Shown: positions 17,304 to 24,951 of the stretch, piece after piece
Numbering within the stretch: the first letter of the stretch is position 1
Layout of the letters: each line of letters begins with the position of its first letter
DNA from: JBMDXB01 sp048594975
GTDB lineage: Bacteria > Acidobacteriota > Vicinamibacteria > Vicinamibacterales > 2-12-FULL-66-21
Length of the DNA stretch: 64,000 nt
Direction: 5' to 3'
Assembly: GCA_048594975.1 (NCBI GenBank)
Contig: JBMDXQ010000138.1
Location: 1-64,000, forward strand
Position numbers and translations under genes: made by a program
The notes under the pieces: model-generated
Database searches by the model: none
What the model saw: the letters and a program-made list of their open reading frames with translations, nothing else
What the model was told of the DNA's origin: nothing

Positions 17304-17678
17304 TCAGAATTCCAGTCCGGCGTCGCGCGCCGCCTCGGCCACCGCGCGGATCCGGCCGTGATAGAGGAAGCCGCCGCGATCGAAGACCACGCGCTTGATG
17401 CCCTTGGCGATGAGCCGCTCGGCGATGGCCTTGCCCAGCAGCTGGGCGCCCGCCTTGTTGCCCGGACGCGCCGGGCCGCCCAGCTGCGGCTTGAGCGCCG
17501 GCTCGGTGCTCGCTGCCGAGGCGATGGTCGTCCCGCTCATGTCGTCAATCACCTGCGCGTAGATATGCGACACGCTGCGAAAGATGCGCAGCCGCGGCCG
17601 CTCCGGCGTGCCGGCGATGCGCTTCCGCTGCCGCAGCCCGATGCGCACCCGCCGGTCCTTCTTCGTATTGATCTTCAT
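17304..17678 (-). CDS. rplR: Large-subunit ribosomal protein L18
   Basis: The product is 124 residues, starting MKINTKKDRRVRIGLRQRKR and ending with the 5S rRNA-binding region (GIKRVVFDRGGFLYHGRIRA). The upstream in-frame extension reads through family-C words and is rejected. Confidence 0.95.
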   Translation of the reverse strand: MKINTKKDRRVRIGLRQRKRIAGTPERPRLRIFRSVSHIYAQVIDDMSGTTIASAASTEPALKPQLGGPARPGNKAGAQLLGKAIAERLIAKGIKRVVFDRGGFLYHGRIRAVAEAARDAGLEF

Positions 17679-17693
17679 CTCATTTACCGACGA

Positions 17694-17727
17694 CCAGTTG
17701 CCAGCCGGAAGCTGGCCCACTGGCGAC
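17694..17727 (-). repeat. Family-C word repeat, rplF-rplR spacer
   Basis: CCAGTTGCCAGCCGGAAGCT followed by GGCCCACTGGCGACTTA repeats the words of the rpmJ-rpsM spacer, including the shared ending CACTGGC...GACTTA. Confidence 0.65.
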
Positions 17728-18267
17728 TTACTTGGCTCCGGTCTTGCCTGCCTTCTTCTTCAGCATCTCGCCGGTGTAGCGCACGCCCTTCTGCTTGTAG
17801 GGATCGGGCTCGCGCAGGCGCCGGATGTTGGCCGCCACCTGGCCGACCGCCTGCCGGTCGATCCCGGTCACGGTAATGTGCGTCTGCCTGTCGATGGCGA
17901 CGTCGATGCCCTGCGGAATGTCGAACACCACCGGGTGCGAGTAGCCGAGCGCGAAATGCACCTGTTTGCCCTTCAGCTCGGCGCGGTAGCCGACGCCGAC
18001 GATGTCGAGTTCCTTCTTGAAGCCCTCGGTCACGCCGCGAACGGCGTTGGCCACCAGACTGCGCGCCAGGCCGTGGAACTTGCCGAGCTCCGGGTCCTCG
18101 CGCAGCGTCTTCGCGTGCAGGTGGTCGCCTTCGACCTCGACGCCGATGCCAGCCGGCAGCGGCTGCAGCAGCTTGCCCTTCGGCCCCTGCACTTCGACGG
18201 CACCCGGGCGGACGTCCACCTTGACGCCCCTGGGGATAGTGATGGGTTTCTTACCGATTCTGGACAT
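17728..18267 (-). CDS. rplF: Large-subunit ribosomal protein L6
   Basis: The 179-residue product begins MSRIGKKPITIPRGVKVDVR and contains the two L6 repeats, ending with the signature region RREPDPYKQKG-like (LREPDPYKQKGVRYTGEMLK). Confidence 0.97.
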   Translation of the reverse strand: MSRIGKKPITIPRGVKVDVRPGAVEVQGPKGKLLQPLPAGIGVEVEGDHLHAKTLREDPELGKFHGLARSLVANAVRGVTEGFKKELDIVGVGYRAELKGKQVHFALGYSHPVVFDIPQGIDVAIDRQTHITVTGIDRQAVGQVAANIRRLREPDPYKQKGVRYTGEMLKKKAGKTGAK

Positions 18268-18277
18268 TGCCTATCCT

Positions 18278-18345
18278 GTCAATGCCGTGTGCTCACTACC
18301 GTCTGTCGGAGCACGACATTCAGCATTCAGCATTCAGCATTTGAC
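18278..18345 (-). repeat. Family-A word palindrome, rpsH-rplF spacer
   Basis: The plus strand begins GTCAATGCC and ends with three tandem CATTCAG words followed by CATTTGAC. The arms are imperfectly complementary. Confidence 0.75.
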
Positions 18346-18348
18346 TCG

Positions 18349-18753
18349 CTACCACACGTTACAGAGCACCTCGCCGCCCACGCCGGCCCTGACCGCGTCG
18401 CGCCCGGTCATCACGCCCCGTGACGTCGTCAGGATGGACGTGCCGAGCCCGGCGAGCACCTCCGGCACGTCGTCGCGTCCGAAGTAGACGCGGCGCCCGG
18501 GACGGCTGACCCGCTCCAGCCCGGTGATGACGCGCTCGCCGCGCGGGCCGTACTTGAGGAAGAGGCGGAGCTGCGCCTGCGCCTGCTTGCCCGCCTCCGG
18601 CTCGAGGACCTTGAAGCCGGCGATGTAGCCCTCGTGCTCGAGAATGCGCGCGATCTCCACCTTGATTCGCGACGACGGCATGTCCACGCGCGGGTGGCGG
18701 CCGATGGTCGCGTTGCGGATGCGCGAGAGCATATCTGCGATTGGATCTGTCAT
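18349..18753 (-). CDS. rpsH: Small-subunit ribosomal protein S8
   Basis: The 134-residue protein starts MTDPIADMLSRIRNATIGRH and ends with the conserved S8 region (LGTSILTTSRGVMTGRDAVR). It lies between rpsN and rplF. Confidence 0.97.
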   Translation of the reverse strand: MTDPIADMLSRIRNATIGRHPRVDMPSSRIKVEIARILEHEGYIAGFKVLEPEAGKQAQAQLRLFLKYGPRGERVITGLERVSRPGRRVYFGRDDVPEVLAGLGTSILTTSRGVMTGRDAVRAGVGGEVLCNVW

Positions 18754-18765
18754 TTCGTTCCTGAC

Positions 18766-18930
18766 CTTGTCAGTCGTAAATCGCTAATCACTAGTCACGG
18801 TCAGAGTCGCCAGTCAGAGTCAGAGTCGAGACTCTGTACTCCGATGAACTTGTCTTTGTCTCTGACTCTGACTCTGACTCTGACTCTGACTTTCGACTAG
18901 CGACTTTCGACTCTTCAACATCGACTCGTC
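18766..18930 (-). repeat. AGTCAG/CTGACT word palindrome (family B), rpsN-rpsH spacer, longest in the operon
   Basis: The left part has GTCAGTCG, AGTCACGG and AGTCAGAGTCAGAGTC words. The right part has five tandem CTGACT words followed by TTTCGACTAGCGACTTTCGA. Left and right are inverse complements, so about 160 nt of spacer could fold into one long hairpin between two ribosomal protein genes. Confidence 0.8.
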
Positions 18931-18931
18931 C

Positions 18932-19117
18932 CTACCAGCTGCTCTTGGTGACCCCGGCGATGTCCCCCTCGAGCGCCAGCGTGCGGAAGCAGAGGCGGCA
19001 CAGGGCGAACTTGCGCATGTAGGCCCGCGGGCGCCCGCAGCGCTGGCAGCGGTTGCGCAGGCGGATGCGGTACTTCGGGGCCTTGGCTTCCTTCGCGATC
19101 TTGGCGGTTGTGGCCAT
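18932..19117 (-). CDS. rpsN: Small-subunit ribosomal protein S14, zinc-binding (type Z)
   Basis: The 61-residue protein contains CQRC and CRLC zinc-ligand pairs (RLRNRCQRCGRPRAYMRKFA, then LCRLCFRTLALEGDIAGVTK) and is the short, type Z form. It lies between rplE and rpsH as usual. Confidence 0.96.
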   Translation of the reverse strand: MATTAKIAKEAKAPKYRIRLRNRCQRCGRPRAYMRKFALCRLCFRTLALEGDIAGVTKSSW

Positions 19118-19126
19118 CGTGTGTCC

Positions 19127-19170
19127 TATCAGCGACGTGCTGCCGGCTGCTCCCTGCCTGCTGCCGACTC
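19127..19170 (-). repeat. CTGCCG/CTGCC word spacer, rplE-rpsN
   Basis: GTGCTGCCGGCTGCTCCCTG followed by CCTGCTGCCGACTCCTACTGG is a short run of CTGC words filling the spacer. It resembles family C loosely. Confidence 0.4.
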
Positions 19171-19713
19171 CTACTGGTTTCTGAACGGCATGCCGAGCAG
19201 CTGCAGCAGCTTGCGCGACTCCTCGTCGGTGCGTGCGCTCGTCACCACCGAGATGTTCATGCCGCGCGCCTTGTCGACCTTCATGTAGTCGATCTCGGGG
19301 AACAGGAGCTGGTCCTTGAGGCCCAGCGTGTAGTTGCCGCGGCCGTCGAACCCGCGCGGCGAGACGCCGCGGAAGTCGCGGACGCGCGGCAGCGCGACCG
19401 AGATCAGCCGGTCGAGGAACTCCCACATGCGCTCGCCGCGCAGCGTGACCATCGTGCCGATGGGCATGCCTTTACGCACCTTGAACTGCGCGATCGACTT
19501 CTTCGCCTTCGTCACCACCGGCTTCTGGCCGGTGATGCGCGCCAGCTCGTCGGCGCCGGCGTCGCCGATCTTCGCGTTCTGCGTGGCGTCGCCCAGGCCC
19601 ATGTTGACGACCACCTTCCGGAGGCGCGGGATCGCCATCACGTTCGAGTACCCGAACTCCTTCTTCAGGGCGGGCGCGACTTCCTTCTCGTAACGGTCCC
19701 TCAGCCGGCTCAT
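19171..19713 (-). CDS. rplE: Large-subunit ribosomal protein L5
   Basis: The product is 180 residues (RLRDRYEKEVAPALKKEFGY start, VVVNMGLGDATQNAKIGDAG, RDFRGVSPRGFDGRGNYTLG). The start ATG overlaps the rplX stop (19713-19710), and the longer reading to 19803 is an overlap artefact. Confidence 0.97.
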   Translation of the reverse strand: MSRLRDRYEKEVAPALKKEFGYSNVMAIPRLRKVVVNMGLGDATQNAKIGDAGADELARITGQKPVVTKAKKSIAQFKVRKGMPIGTMVTLRGERMWEFLDRLISVALPRVRDFRGVSPRGFDGRGNYTLGLKDQLLFPEIDYMKVDKARGMNISVVTSARTDEESRKLLQLLGMPFRNQ

Positions 19714-20042
19714 TTGTCTACCACTCCCTCGCACTTCCGGCAGATGCGGACCTTGCGGCCGTCGCCGAGGATGCGCCGCCCGACGCGCGTCGGCTTGCCG
19801 CACTCCGGGCAGACGAGCTGCACGTTGGAGGCGTGCAGCGACGCCTCGCGCTCCATCACGCCCCCCTTGATCTGCCGCTGCGGATTCGGCCGCGTGTGGC
19901 GCTTGATGAAGTTCACCCCCTCGACGACGAGGCGGTTCTTCTCCGGCAGGACCTTGAGCACGCGTCCGCGTTTGCCGCGGTCCTTGCCGGTGACGACGAC
20001 GACGTTGTCGTTCTTGCGAATCGGTGTGGCCAAACGGGACAT
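19710..20042 (-). CDS. rplX: Large-subunit ribosomal protein L24
   Basis: The 110-residue product has the KOW motif (VVVVTGKDRGKRGRVLKVLP) and VEGVNFIKRHTRPNPQRQIK. The C-terminal part carries two CxxC pairs (CPEC, CRKC), a zinc ribbon found in many L24 proteins. Confidence 0.96.
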   Translation of the reverse strand: MSRLATPIRKNDNVVVVTGKDRGKRGRVLKVLPEKNRLVVEGVNFIKRHTRPNPQRQIKGGVMEREASLHASNVQLVCPECGKPTRVGRRILGDGRKVRICRKCEGVVDK

Positions 20043-20051
20043 GTCTGATTC

Positions 20052-20095
20052 CTGACGATGTCGGCTGTCAACTACCAACTCCCAACTCCCCCGCG
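20052..20095 (-). repeat. Short AACTCCC/AACTACC word spacer, rplN-rplX
   Basis: GTCAACTACCAACTCCCAAC followed by TCCCCCGC is a run of CAACTMCC words just after the rplN stop. Confidence 0.45.
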
Positions 20096-20464
20096 CTACA
20101 ACACCTCGGGGGCGAGGGAGATGATCTTCATGAACTTGCGCTCGCGCAGCTCGCGCGCCACCGGCCCGAACACCCGGGTGCCGATCGGCTCCTTCTGGTC
20201 GTTGATCAGCACGGCGGCGTTGCGGTCGAAGCGGATGTAGCTGCCGTCCTTGCGCCGCTGCTCCTTCCGGGTGCGCACGATCACCGCCTTGACCACCTGA
20301 CCCTTCTTCACCGTCGAATCCGGCGTCGCCTCCTTCACCGAGGCGGTGACGATGTCGCCGAGCCGCGCGTAACGCCCGGTCGACCCGCCGATCGGGTTGA
20401 TGATCGCGATCTTGCGTGCCCCGGAGTTGTCCGCGACGTCGAGAATCGATCGCATCTGGATCAT
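20096..20464 (-). CDS. rplN: Large-subunit ribosomal protein L14
   Basis: The 122-residue product starts MIQMRSILDVADNSGARKIA and has the L14 signature (GDIVTASVKEATPDSTVKKG) and ending KFMKIISLAPEVL. Confidence 0.97.
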   Translation of the reverse strand: MIQMRSILDVADNSGARKIAIINPIGGSTGRYARLGDIVTASVKEATPDSTVKKGQVVKAVIVRTRKEQRRKDGSYIRFDRNAAVLINDQKEPIGTRVFGPVARELRERKFMKIISLAPEVL

Positions 20465-20476
20465 GGATGCGCTCCT

Positions 20477-20731
20477 TCAGATCTCCTTCGCCTTCTCCAC
20501 CACCCGCGTCACCACCCAGCGCTTGCGGCGGCTGAGCGGGCGGCTCTCGACGATGGCCACGCGATCGCCGACCTTCAGGTCGTTGTCCTCGGTGTGCGCG
20601 AGGAAGGTCGAGGTGCGGCGCTGCGTCTTTCCGTAGAGCGGGTCGCGCACCTGCCGCTCGACCGCCACCGTGACGGTCTTCTGCATCCTGTCGCTGACGA
20701 CCACGCCGGTGATTTCCGCTTTGCTCGCCAT
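20477..20731 (-). CDS. rpsQ: Small-subunit ribosomal protein S17
   Basis: The product has 84 residues with the OB-fold start TGVVVSDRMQKTVTVAVERQ and GDRVAIVESRPLSRRKRWVV. Its ATG shares one base with the rpmC stop (TAATG). Confidence 0.96.
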   Translation of the reverse strand: MASKAEITGVVVSDRMQKTVTVAVERQVRDPLYGKTQRRTSTFLAHTEDNDLKVGDRVAIVESRPLSRRKRWVVTRVVEKAKEI

Positions 20732-20925
20732 TACGCCCGCGTCTCCTTCTCCCGCAGCACGGTCTTGACCCGCGCCAGGTCGCGGCGCAGCGTCTTCGCC
20801 TTCTGCGCTGCCTCGACCTGCCCCATCGACTTCTGGATGCGCAGCCGGAACAGCTGGTCGTCCAGGTCCTTCTCGCGCTGGCGCAGCTCGTCGACGCCGA
20901 GGTCACGGAACTCCGCCACCTTCAT
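20731..20925 (-). CDS. rpmC: Large-subunit ribosomal protein L29
   Basis: The 64-residue two-helix protein starts MKVAEFRDLGVDELRQREKD and contains LRIQKSMGQVEAAQKAKTLR. It overlaps rplP by ATGA and rpsQ by one base. Confidence 0.95.
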   Translation of the reverse strand: MKVAEFRDLGVDELRQREKDLDDQLFRLRIQKSMGQVEAAQKAKTLRRDLARVKTVLREKETRA

Positions 20926-21347
20926 GACGCCCGCTCCTCCCCGAACCGGGTCGCGAACCTGGTCCTGATCGGCAGCTTCGCCGCCGCCAGCCGCATCGCC
21001 TCGCGCGCCTCGGCCTCGCTCACCCCCTCCATCTCGAACAGCACGCGACCGGGCCGGACGACGCACACCCACTGCTCGGGGGCGCCCTTGCCCTTGCCCA
21101 TGCGCGTCTCCTGCGGCTTCTTGGTGATCGGCTTGTCGGGGAACAGCCGGATCCAGATCTTGCCGCCGCGCTTGATGAACCGCGTCATCGCGACGCGCGC
21201 CGCCTCGATCTGCCGGTCGGTGATCCAGGCCGGCTCGAGCGCGCGCAGCCCGTAGTCCCCGAACGACACGTCGGACCCGCGCCAGGCCTTGCCCGCCATC
21301 CGGCCGCGCTGCTGTTTCCGGTACTTGACCTTCTTCGGCATCAACAT
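20922..21347 (-). CDS. rplP: Large-subunit ribosomal protein L16
   Basis: The 141-residue product has MLMPKKVKYRKQQRGRMAGK at the start and the signature PGRVLFEMEGVSEAEAREAM. CAAGGATC precedes the ATG at the junction with the word-repeat spacer. Confidence 0.97.
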   Translation of the reverse strand: MLMPKKVKYRKQQRGRMAGKAWRGSDVSFGDYGLRALEPAWITDRQIEAARVAMTRFIKRGGKIWIRLFPDKPITKKPQETRMGKGKGAPEQWVCVVRPGRVLFEMEGVSEAEAREAMRLAAAKLPIRTRFATRFGEERAS

Positions 21348-21361
21348 GACGAGTGATCCTT

Positions 21362-21432
21362 GTCAATGCTGAAGGCTGAATGCTGACTGCCGAACATCTT
21401 CAGCATTCGGCATTCGCCATTCGGCATTGACG
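21362..21432 (-). repeat. Family-A word palindrome, rpsC-rplP spacer
   Basis: GTCAATGCTGAAGGCTGAAT and the right arm CAGCATTCGGCATTCGCCAT / TCGGCATTGAC form an inverted pair. The right junction reads TTGACAAGGATC on the minus strand, directly at the rplP ribosome-binding site. Confidence 0.78.
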
Positions 21433-21442
21433 TCTGACACGC

Positions 21443-22123
21443 CTATGCCCGTGCCGCCCGCCTCGGGGCCCGGTAGTCTTCCTCGCGTCCAACCCGCGGC
21501 ACCAGCCGCTCGCCCTTGTAGAGCCACACCTTCACGCCGATGGCGCCGTAGGTGGTGAACGCCTCGGCGAAGCCGTAGTCGATGTCGGCGCGCAGCGTCT
21601 GCAACGGCAGCTGCCCGTGCAGGTACCACTCGGAGCGCGCGATCTCGGCGCCGTTCAGCCGACCGGAGACGCGCACCTTGATGCCGCGGGCGCCGAAGCG
21701 CAGCGCCGACTCGACCGCCTTGCGCATCGCGCGGCGGAAGGCGACGCGCTTCTCGAGCTGCATCGCCACCGACTCGCCGATCAACTGGGCGTCGAGCTCC
21801 GGCTTCTGGATCTCCTGGATGTTGATGAAGACCTCGCGGCTGGTCTTCTTCTGGATCTCCTGCTTCAGCTTGTCGACCTCGGTGCCCTTGCGGCCGATGA
21901 TGATCCCCGGCCGGGAGGTGTGGATGTCGATCTTGAGCTTGTTGGCCGCGCGCTCGATCTCGATCTTCGACACGCCGGCATGGGCGAAGCGCTCCTTCAG
22001 CGCGTCGCGCAGCTTGAGATCCTCGTGCAGCAGCTTCGCGTAATCGCGGTCGGCGAACCAGCGCGAGCGCCACGTCTTGTTGAATCCGAGCCGGAACCCG
22101 TGCGGATGTACTTTCTGGCCCAT
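21443..22123 (-). CDS. rpsC: Small-subunit ribosomal protein S3
   Basis: The 226-residue protein has the N-terminal start MGQKVHPHGFRLGFNKTWRS, the KH domain (TSRPGIIIGRKGTEVDKLKQ) and the C-terminal S3 domain (GIKVRVSGRLNGAEIARSEW). Confidence 0.97.
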   Translation of the reverse strand: MGQKVHPHGFRLGFNKTWRSRWFADRDYAKLLHEDLKLRDALKERFAHAGVSKIEIERAANKLKIDIHTSRPGIIIGRKGTEVDKLKQEIQKKTSREVFINIQEIQKPELDAQLIGESVAMQLEKRVAFRRAMRKAVESALRFGARGIKVRVSGRLNGAEIARSEWYLHGQLPLQTLRADIDYGFAEAFTTYGAIGVKVWLYKGERLVPRVGREEDYRAPRRAARA

Positions 22124-22135
22124 TCGCTCCCTCTT

Positions 22136-22636
22136 TTACGCTTTCGCCTTCCTGGTGCGGGGCTTCGCCACCGCCTTCGCCCCGCCGGCCTTCTTCGCCG
22201 CGCCGGCCGCCGCCCTGGGGCGCGCCTTCGGCGCCGCGCCGCGCGGCCGCTTCGGCGCGCCCGCCGGCGCCTGCGCCGACACCTCGGAGGGGCGCTCGGC
22301 CACGTGCACCGTCAGGTGCGCCGTCCGCTTGATGATGCGGAAGGCGCGGCCCATCGGCGCCGGGCGGATCCGCTTCTGCGACGGCCCCTGGTTGGCGTAG
22401 CACGCCTGCACGTACAGGCGATCGACGTCGCCGCCGAACCCCTCTTTCTGCTGCGCGTTGGCGATGGCCGAGCGCAGCACCTTCTCGACGTCGTGCGCGA
22501 CGCCCTTGCGCGCGAAGCGCAATGCCGCCAGCGCCGCGTTGACGTCGCGGCCGCGGATCAGGTCGAGCACCAGGCCCGCCTTCTGCGCCGAAGTACGGAT
22601 GTACTTCGCCGTCGCCCGCGCCTGCACCGCCATCAC
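22136..22636 (-). CDS. rplV: Large-subunit ribosomal protein L22 with Ala/Lys-rich C-terminal tail
   Basis: Residues 1 to about 118 are a normal L22 (AKYIRTSAQKAGLVLDLIRG, APMGRAFRIIKRTAHLTVHV). A further 48 residues of Ala, Pro, Lys and Arg follow, making 166 against the usual 110-120. The start overlaps the rpsS end by 4 bp. Confidence 0.96.
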   Translation of the reverse strand: MMAVQARATAKYIRTSAQKAGLVLDLIRGRDVNAALAALRFARKGVAHDVEKVLRSAIANAQQKEGFGGDVDRLYVQACYANQGPSQKRIRPAPMGRAFRIIKRTAHLTVHVAERPSEVSAQAPAGAPKRPRGAAPKARPRAAAGAAKKAGGAKAVAKPRTRKAKA

Positions 22637-22956
22637 GCACCCGCCTTGGCCGGCGCCGCGCCGGCCGGCGCGGCCGCCACTGCCGCCGCCTTGTCGGCCT
22701 TGGTGGTGTGGCCCTTGAACTGACGCGTCGGCGCGAACTCACCCAGCTTGTGCCCCACCATGTTCTCGGTGATGTACACCGGGATGAACTTCCTGCCGTT
22801 GTGCACGGCGATGGTGTGCCCGACCATTTCCGGCACCACCGTCGAGCGGCGCGACCAGGTCTTGATGACCTTCTTCTCCCCCGCGCGGTTCATCACCTCC
22901 ACCTTCTCGAGGAGGGGAACGTCGACGAAGGGGCCCTTCTTCAGTGATCTGCCCAT
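22633..22956 (-). CDS. rpsS: Small-subunit ribosomal protein S19
   Basis: The 107-residue protein starts MGRSLKKGPFVDVPLLEKVE and has the S19 signature region NGRKFIPVYITENMVGHKLG. About 15 Ala-rich residues are added at the C-terminus. Confidence 0.97.
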   Translation of the reverse strand: MGRSLKKGPFVDVPLLEKVEVMNRAGEKKVIKTWSRRSTVVPEMVGHTIAVHNGRKFIPVYITENMVGHKLGEFAPTRQFKGHTTKADKAAAVAAAPAGAAPAKAGA

Positions 22957-22967
22957 ACGTTTCTTCT

Positions 22968-23093
22968 CTCAGTGCTCGTCTCAGTGCTCGCGGGGCCCCA
23001 CCCCCGCTCGTCCTTCGACCTCGCTCAGGACGACCCTGAGCCTCTCGAAGGGTCGCTCGCGCTCGGCGACTCGCGCCTCGCGCCGGCCGCGCG
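22968..23093 (-). repeat. CTCAGTGCTCG and CGACCTCGCTCAGGACGACC repeat (family F), rplB-rpsS spacer
   Basis: The spacer holds two CTCAGTGCTCG words, the stem GGGGCCCCACCCCC, the inverted pair CCTTCGACCTCGCTCAGGAC / CCTGAGCCTCTCGAAGGGTC, and GCGCTCGGCGACTCGCGCC. Related text occurs at 30045-30125 and 30563-30660, so this element is dispersed. Confidence 0.7.
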
Positions 23094-23094
23094 C

Positions 23095-23919
23095 TTACTT
23101 GGATCGCCGCTGCACGATGAAGCGGTCGGTTGCCTTGGCGTTGCGCGTTTTGTACCCCTTGGTCGGCACGCCCCAGGGCGAGACCGGGTGGCGGCCGCCG
23201 GAGGTCTTCCCCTCGCCGCCGCCGAGCGGGTGGTCCACCGGGTTCATCGCGACGCCGCGCACGTGCGGCCGCTTGCCCAGCCAGCGGCTCCGTCCCGCCT
23301 TGCCGACCGACACGTTCTCGTGATCGAGGTTGCCGACCTGCCCGACCGTCGCCACGCACTCCATGTTGATCTTGCGGATCTCGCCGGACGGCATCTTGAC
23401 CGAGGCGTACCCGCCTTCCTTGGCCACCAGTTGCACCGCCGAGCCGGCGCTGCGCGCGATCTGTCCGCCGCGGCCCGGTCGCAGCTCCACGTTGTGGACC
23501 ATGGTGCCGAGCGGGATGTTCTTGAGCGGCAGGGCGTTGCCCGGCAGGATGTCGACGTTCTCGCCGGAGACGATGGTGTCGCCCACCTTCAGCCCGAGCG
23601 GCTGCAGGATGTAGCGTTTCTCGCCGTCGGCGTAGGTGAGCAGCGCGATCCGCGCCGAGCGGTTCGGGTCGTACTCGACGGTCGACACCTTCGCCGGGAT
23701 GTCGTGCTTGTCGCGCTTGAAGTCGATCACCCGGTAGGCGCGCTTGTGCCCGCCGCCGCGCCACCACGAGCTCAGCTCGCCGTGGTTGTTGCGGCCGCCG
23801 CTCTTGCGCAGCGGCTCGACGAGCGGCTTGTGCGGCTCGGTCGCCGTGATGTCGTCGAAGGTCTGCACGGTCTGGAACCGGCGGCCCGACGAGGTCGGCT
23901 TGTATTTTCTGATGGGCAT
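23095..23919 (-). CDS. rplB: Large-subunit ribosomal protein L2
   Basis: The 274-residue product has MPIRKYKPTSSGRRFQTVQT, the RNA-binding and peptidyl-transferase-proximal motif VAMNPVDHPLGGGEGKTSGG, and the usual basic ending. Confidence 0.98.
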   Translation of the reverse strand: MPIRKYKPTSSGRRFQTVQTFDDITATEPHKPLVEPLRKSGGRNNHGELSSWWRGGGHKRAYRVIDFKRDKHDIPAKVSTVEYDPNRSARIALLTYADGEKRYILQPLGLKVGDTIVSGENVDILPGNALPLKNIPLGTMVHNVELRPGRGGQIARSAGSAVQLVAKEGGYASVKMPSGEIRKINMECVATVGQVGNLDHENVSVGKAGRSRWLGKRPHVRGVAMNPVDHPLGGGEGKTSGGRHPVSPWGVPTKGYKTRNAKATDRFIVQRRSK

Positions 23920-23929
23920 CGTTCTGTTC

Positions 23930-23960
23930 CTGGGGGGCGGGTCACGAACCGCCCCGACGA
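23930..23960 (-). repeat. GGGGCGGGT hairpin spacer (family E), rplW-rplB
   Basis: GGGGGGCGGGTCACGAACCG followed by CCCCGAC forms a short hairpin (GGGCGGGT...ACCGCCCC-like) in the spacer. Confidence 0.5.
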
Positions 23961-24251
23961 TTACGCGCCTTCGAGGAACTCCGGCACCTTCTCGCCGGCG
24001 CGAAGCCGCACGTAGGCCTTCTTCCAGTCGGACCGCTGGCCGACGAAGCGCCCCTGCCGTTTCACCTTGCCGTGCGAGATCGCCGTGCGCACGCCCTCGA
24101 CCTTCGAGCCAAGCAGCGTCTCGACGGCGCGCTTGATGTCCACCTTGGTGGCGCCGGCCGCCACCTCGAACACCAGTGTCCGCGCGTCTTCGCGCAGCAC
24201 CGTCGTCTTCTCGGTGACGAGCGGGCGCCTGATGACGTCTGTCAGCTTCAT
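23961..24251 (-). CDS. rplW: Large-subunit ribosomal protein L23
   Basis: The 96-residue product starts MKLTDVIRRPLVTEKTTVLR and includes TKVDIKRAVETLLGSKVEGV. The 20-residue upstream reading is translated from the family-A array and is rejected. Confidence 0.95.
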   Translation of the reverse strand: MKLTDVIRRPLVTEKTTVLREDARTLVFEVAAGATKVDIKRAVETLLGSKVEGVRTAISHGKVKRQGRFVGQRSDWKKAYVRLRAGEKVPEFLEGA

Positions 24252-24262
24252 AACTTGATCCG

Positions 24263-24329
24263 TGTCAATGACGAATGGCCGAATGTTCGAATGCGGAACT
24301 GCGTTCGCCATTCGGCATTCAGCATTGAC
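24263..24329 (-). repeat. Family-A word palindrome, rplD-rplW spacer
   Basis: GTCAATGACGAATGGCCGAA opens the array. TTCGCCATTCGGCATTCAGC followed by ATTGAC closes it. Ends are inverse complements. Confidence 0.78.
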
Positions 24330-24330
24330 G

Positions 24331-24951
24331 CTATTTCAGTGACTCCTGCAGGCTTTCGAGCGCCTCGCACGTGGCTACCACCTTGGCCGTGTCCATCACG
24401 TCGCGCGCGGTCACGCGCGAGCTCGCCACGAGCGTCACCCCGACGATGTTGCGCGCCGACCGGGCAAAGCCGTCGTCCGGCTTGACGTCGATGAGCAGCG
24501 TCTTCCCCGTCGCGCCGAGTCGCTTCAGCATCTCCGCGGTCGTGCGCGTCTTGCGGTCGGCCGACTCCAGGCGGTCGACGACGATCACCGACCCGTCGCG
24601 GATCTTCTGGCGCAGCGCCGCGGCGAGCGCGCCGCGCCGGACCTTCTTCGGGATCGGGAAGGTGTAACTGCGCGGCTGCGGTCCGAACACCGTGCCGCCC
24701 TTGCGCCAGAGCGGATTGCGGATCTCGCTGACGCGCGCGCGCCCCGTCCCCTTCTGCTTCCACGGCTTGCGGCCGCTACCGCTGACCAGCGCGCGGTTCT
24801 TGGTCGCGTGCGTCCCGCGCCGCGCCGCGGCGTTCTCCTGGACGACGGCTTCCCAGATCACGTCGGCCTTCACGCGGCCGCCGAACAGCACGTCGTTCAG
24901 CTCGAGCGCGCCGACCTTTTCGTTGTTCGCATTCACGATGTCGAGAGTCAC
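24331..24951 (-). CDS. rplD: Large-subunit ribosomal protein L4
   Basis: The product is 206 residues from a GTG start that overlaps the rplC stop as GTGA (24951-24948). The start gives VTLDIVNANNEKVGALELND and the loop with KPWKQKGTGRARVSEIRNPL, the L4 extended loop. L4 represses its own operon in enterobacteria; nothing here shows whether that holds. Confidence 0.95.
   Translation of the reverse strand: MTLDIVNANNEKVGALELNDVLFGGRVKADVIWEAVVQENAAARRGTHATKNRALVSGSGRKPWKQKGTGRARVSEIRNPLWRKGGTVFGPQPRSYTFPIPKKVRRGALAAALRQKIRDGSVIVVDRLESADRKTRTTAEMLKRLGATGKTLLIDVKPDDGFARSARNIVGVTLVASSRVTARDVMDTAKVVATCEALESLQESLK

Noticed and set aside
18766..18930. Possible CRISPR array (regular AGTCAG/CTGACT repeats)
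   Set aside because: Repeats are 6-7 nt and contiguous without unique spacers, and no cas genes are nearby.
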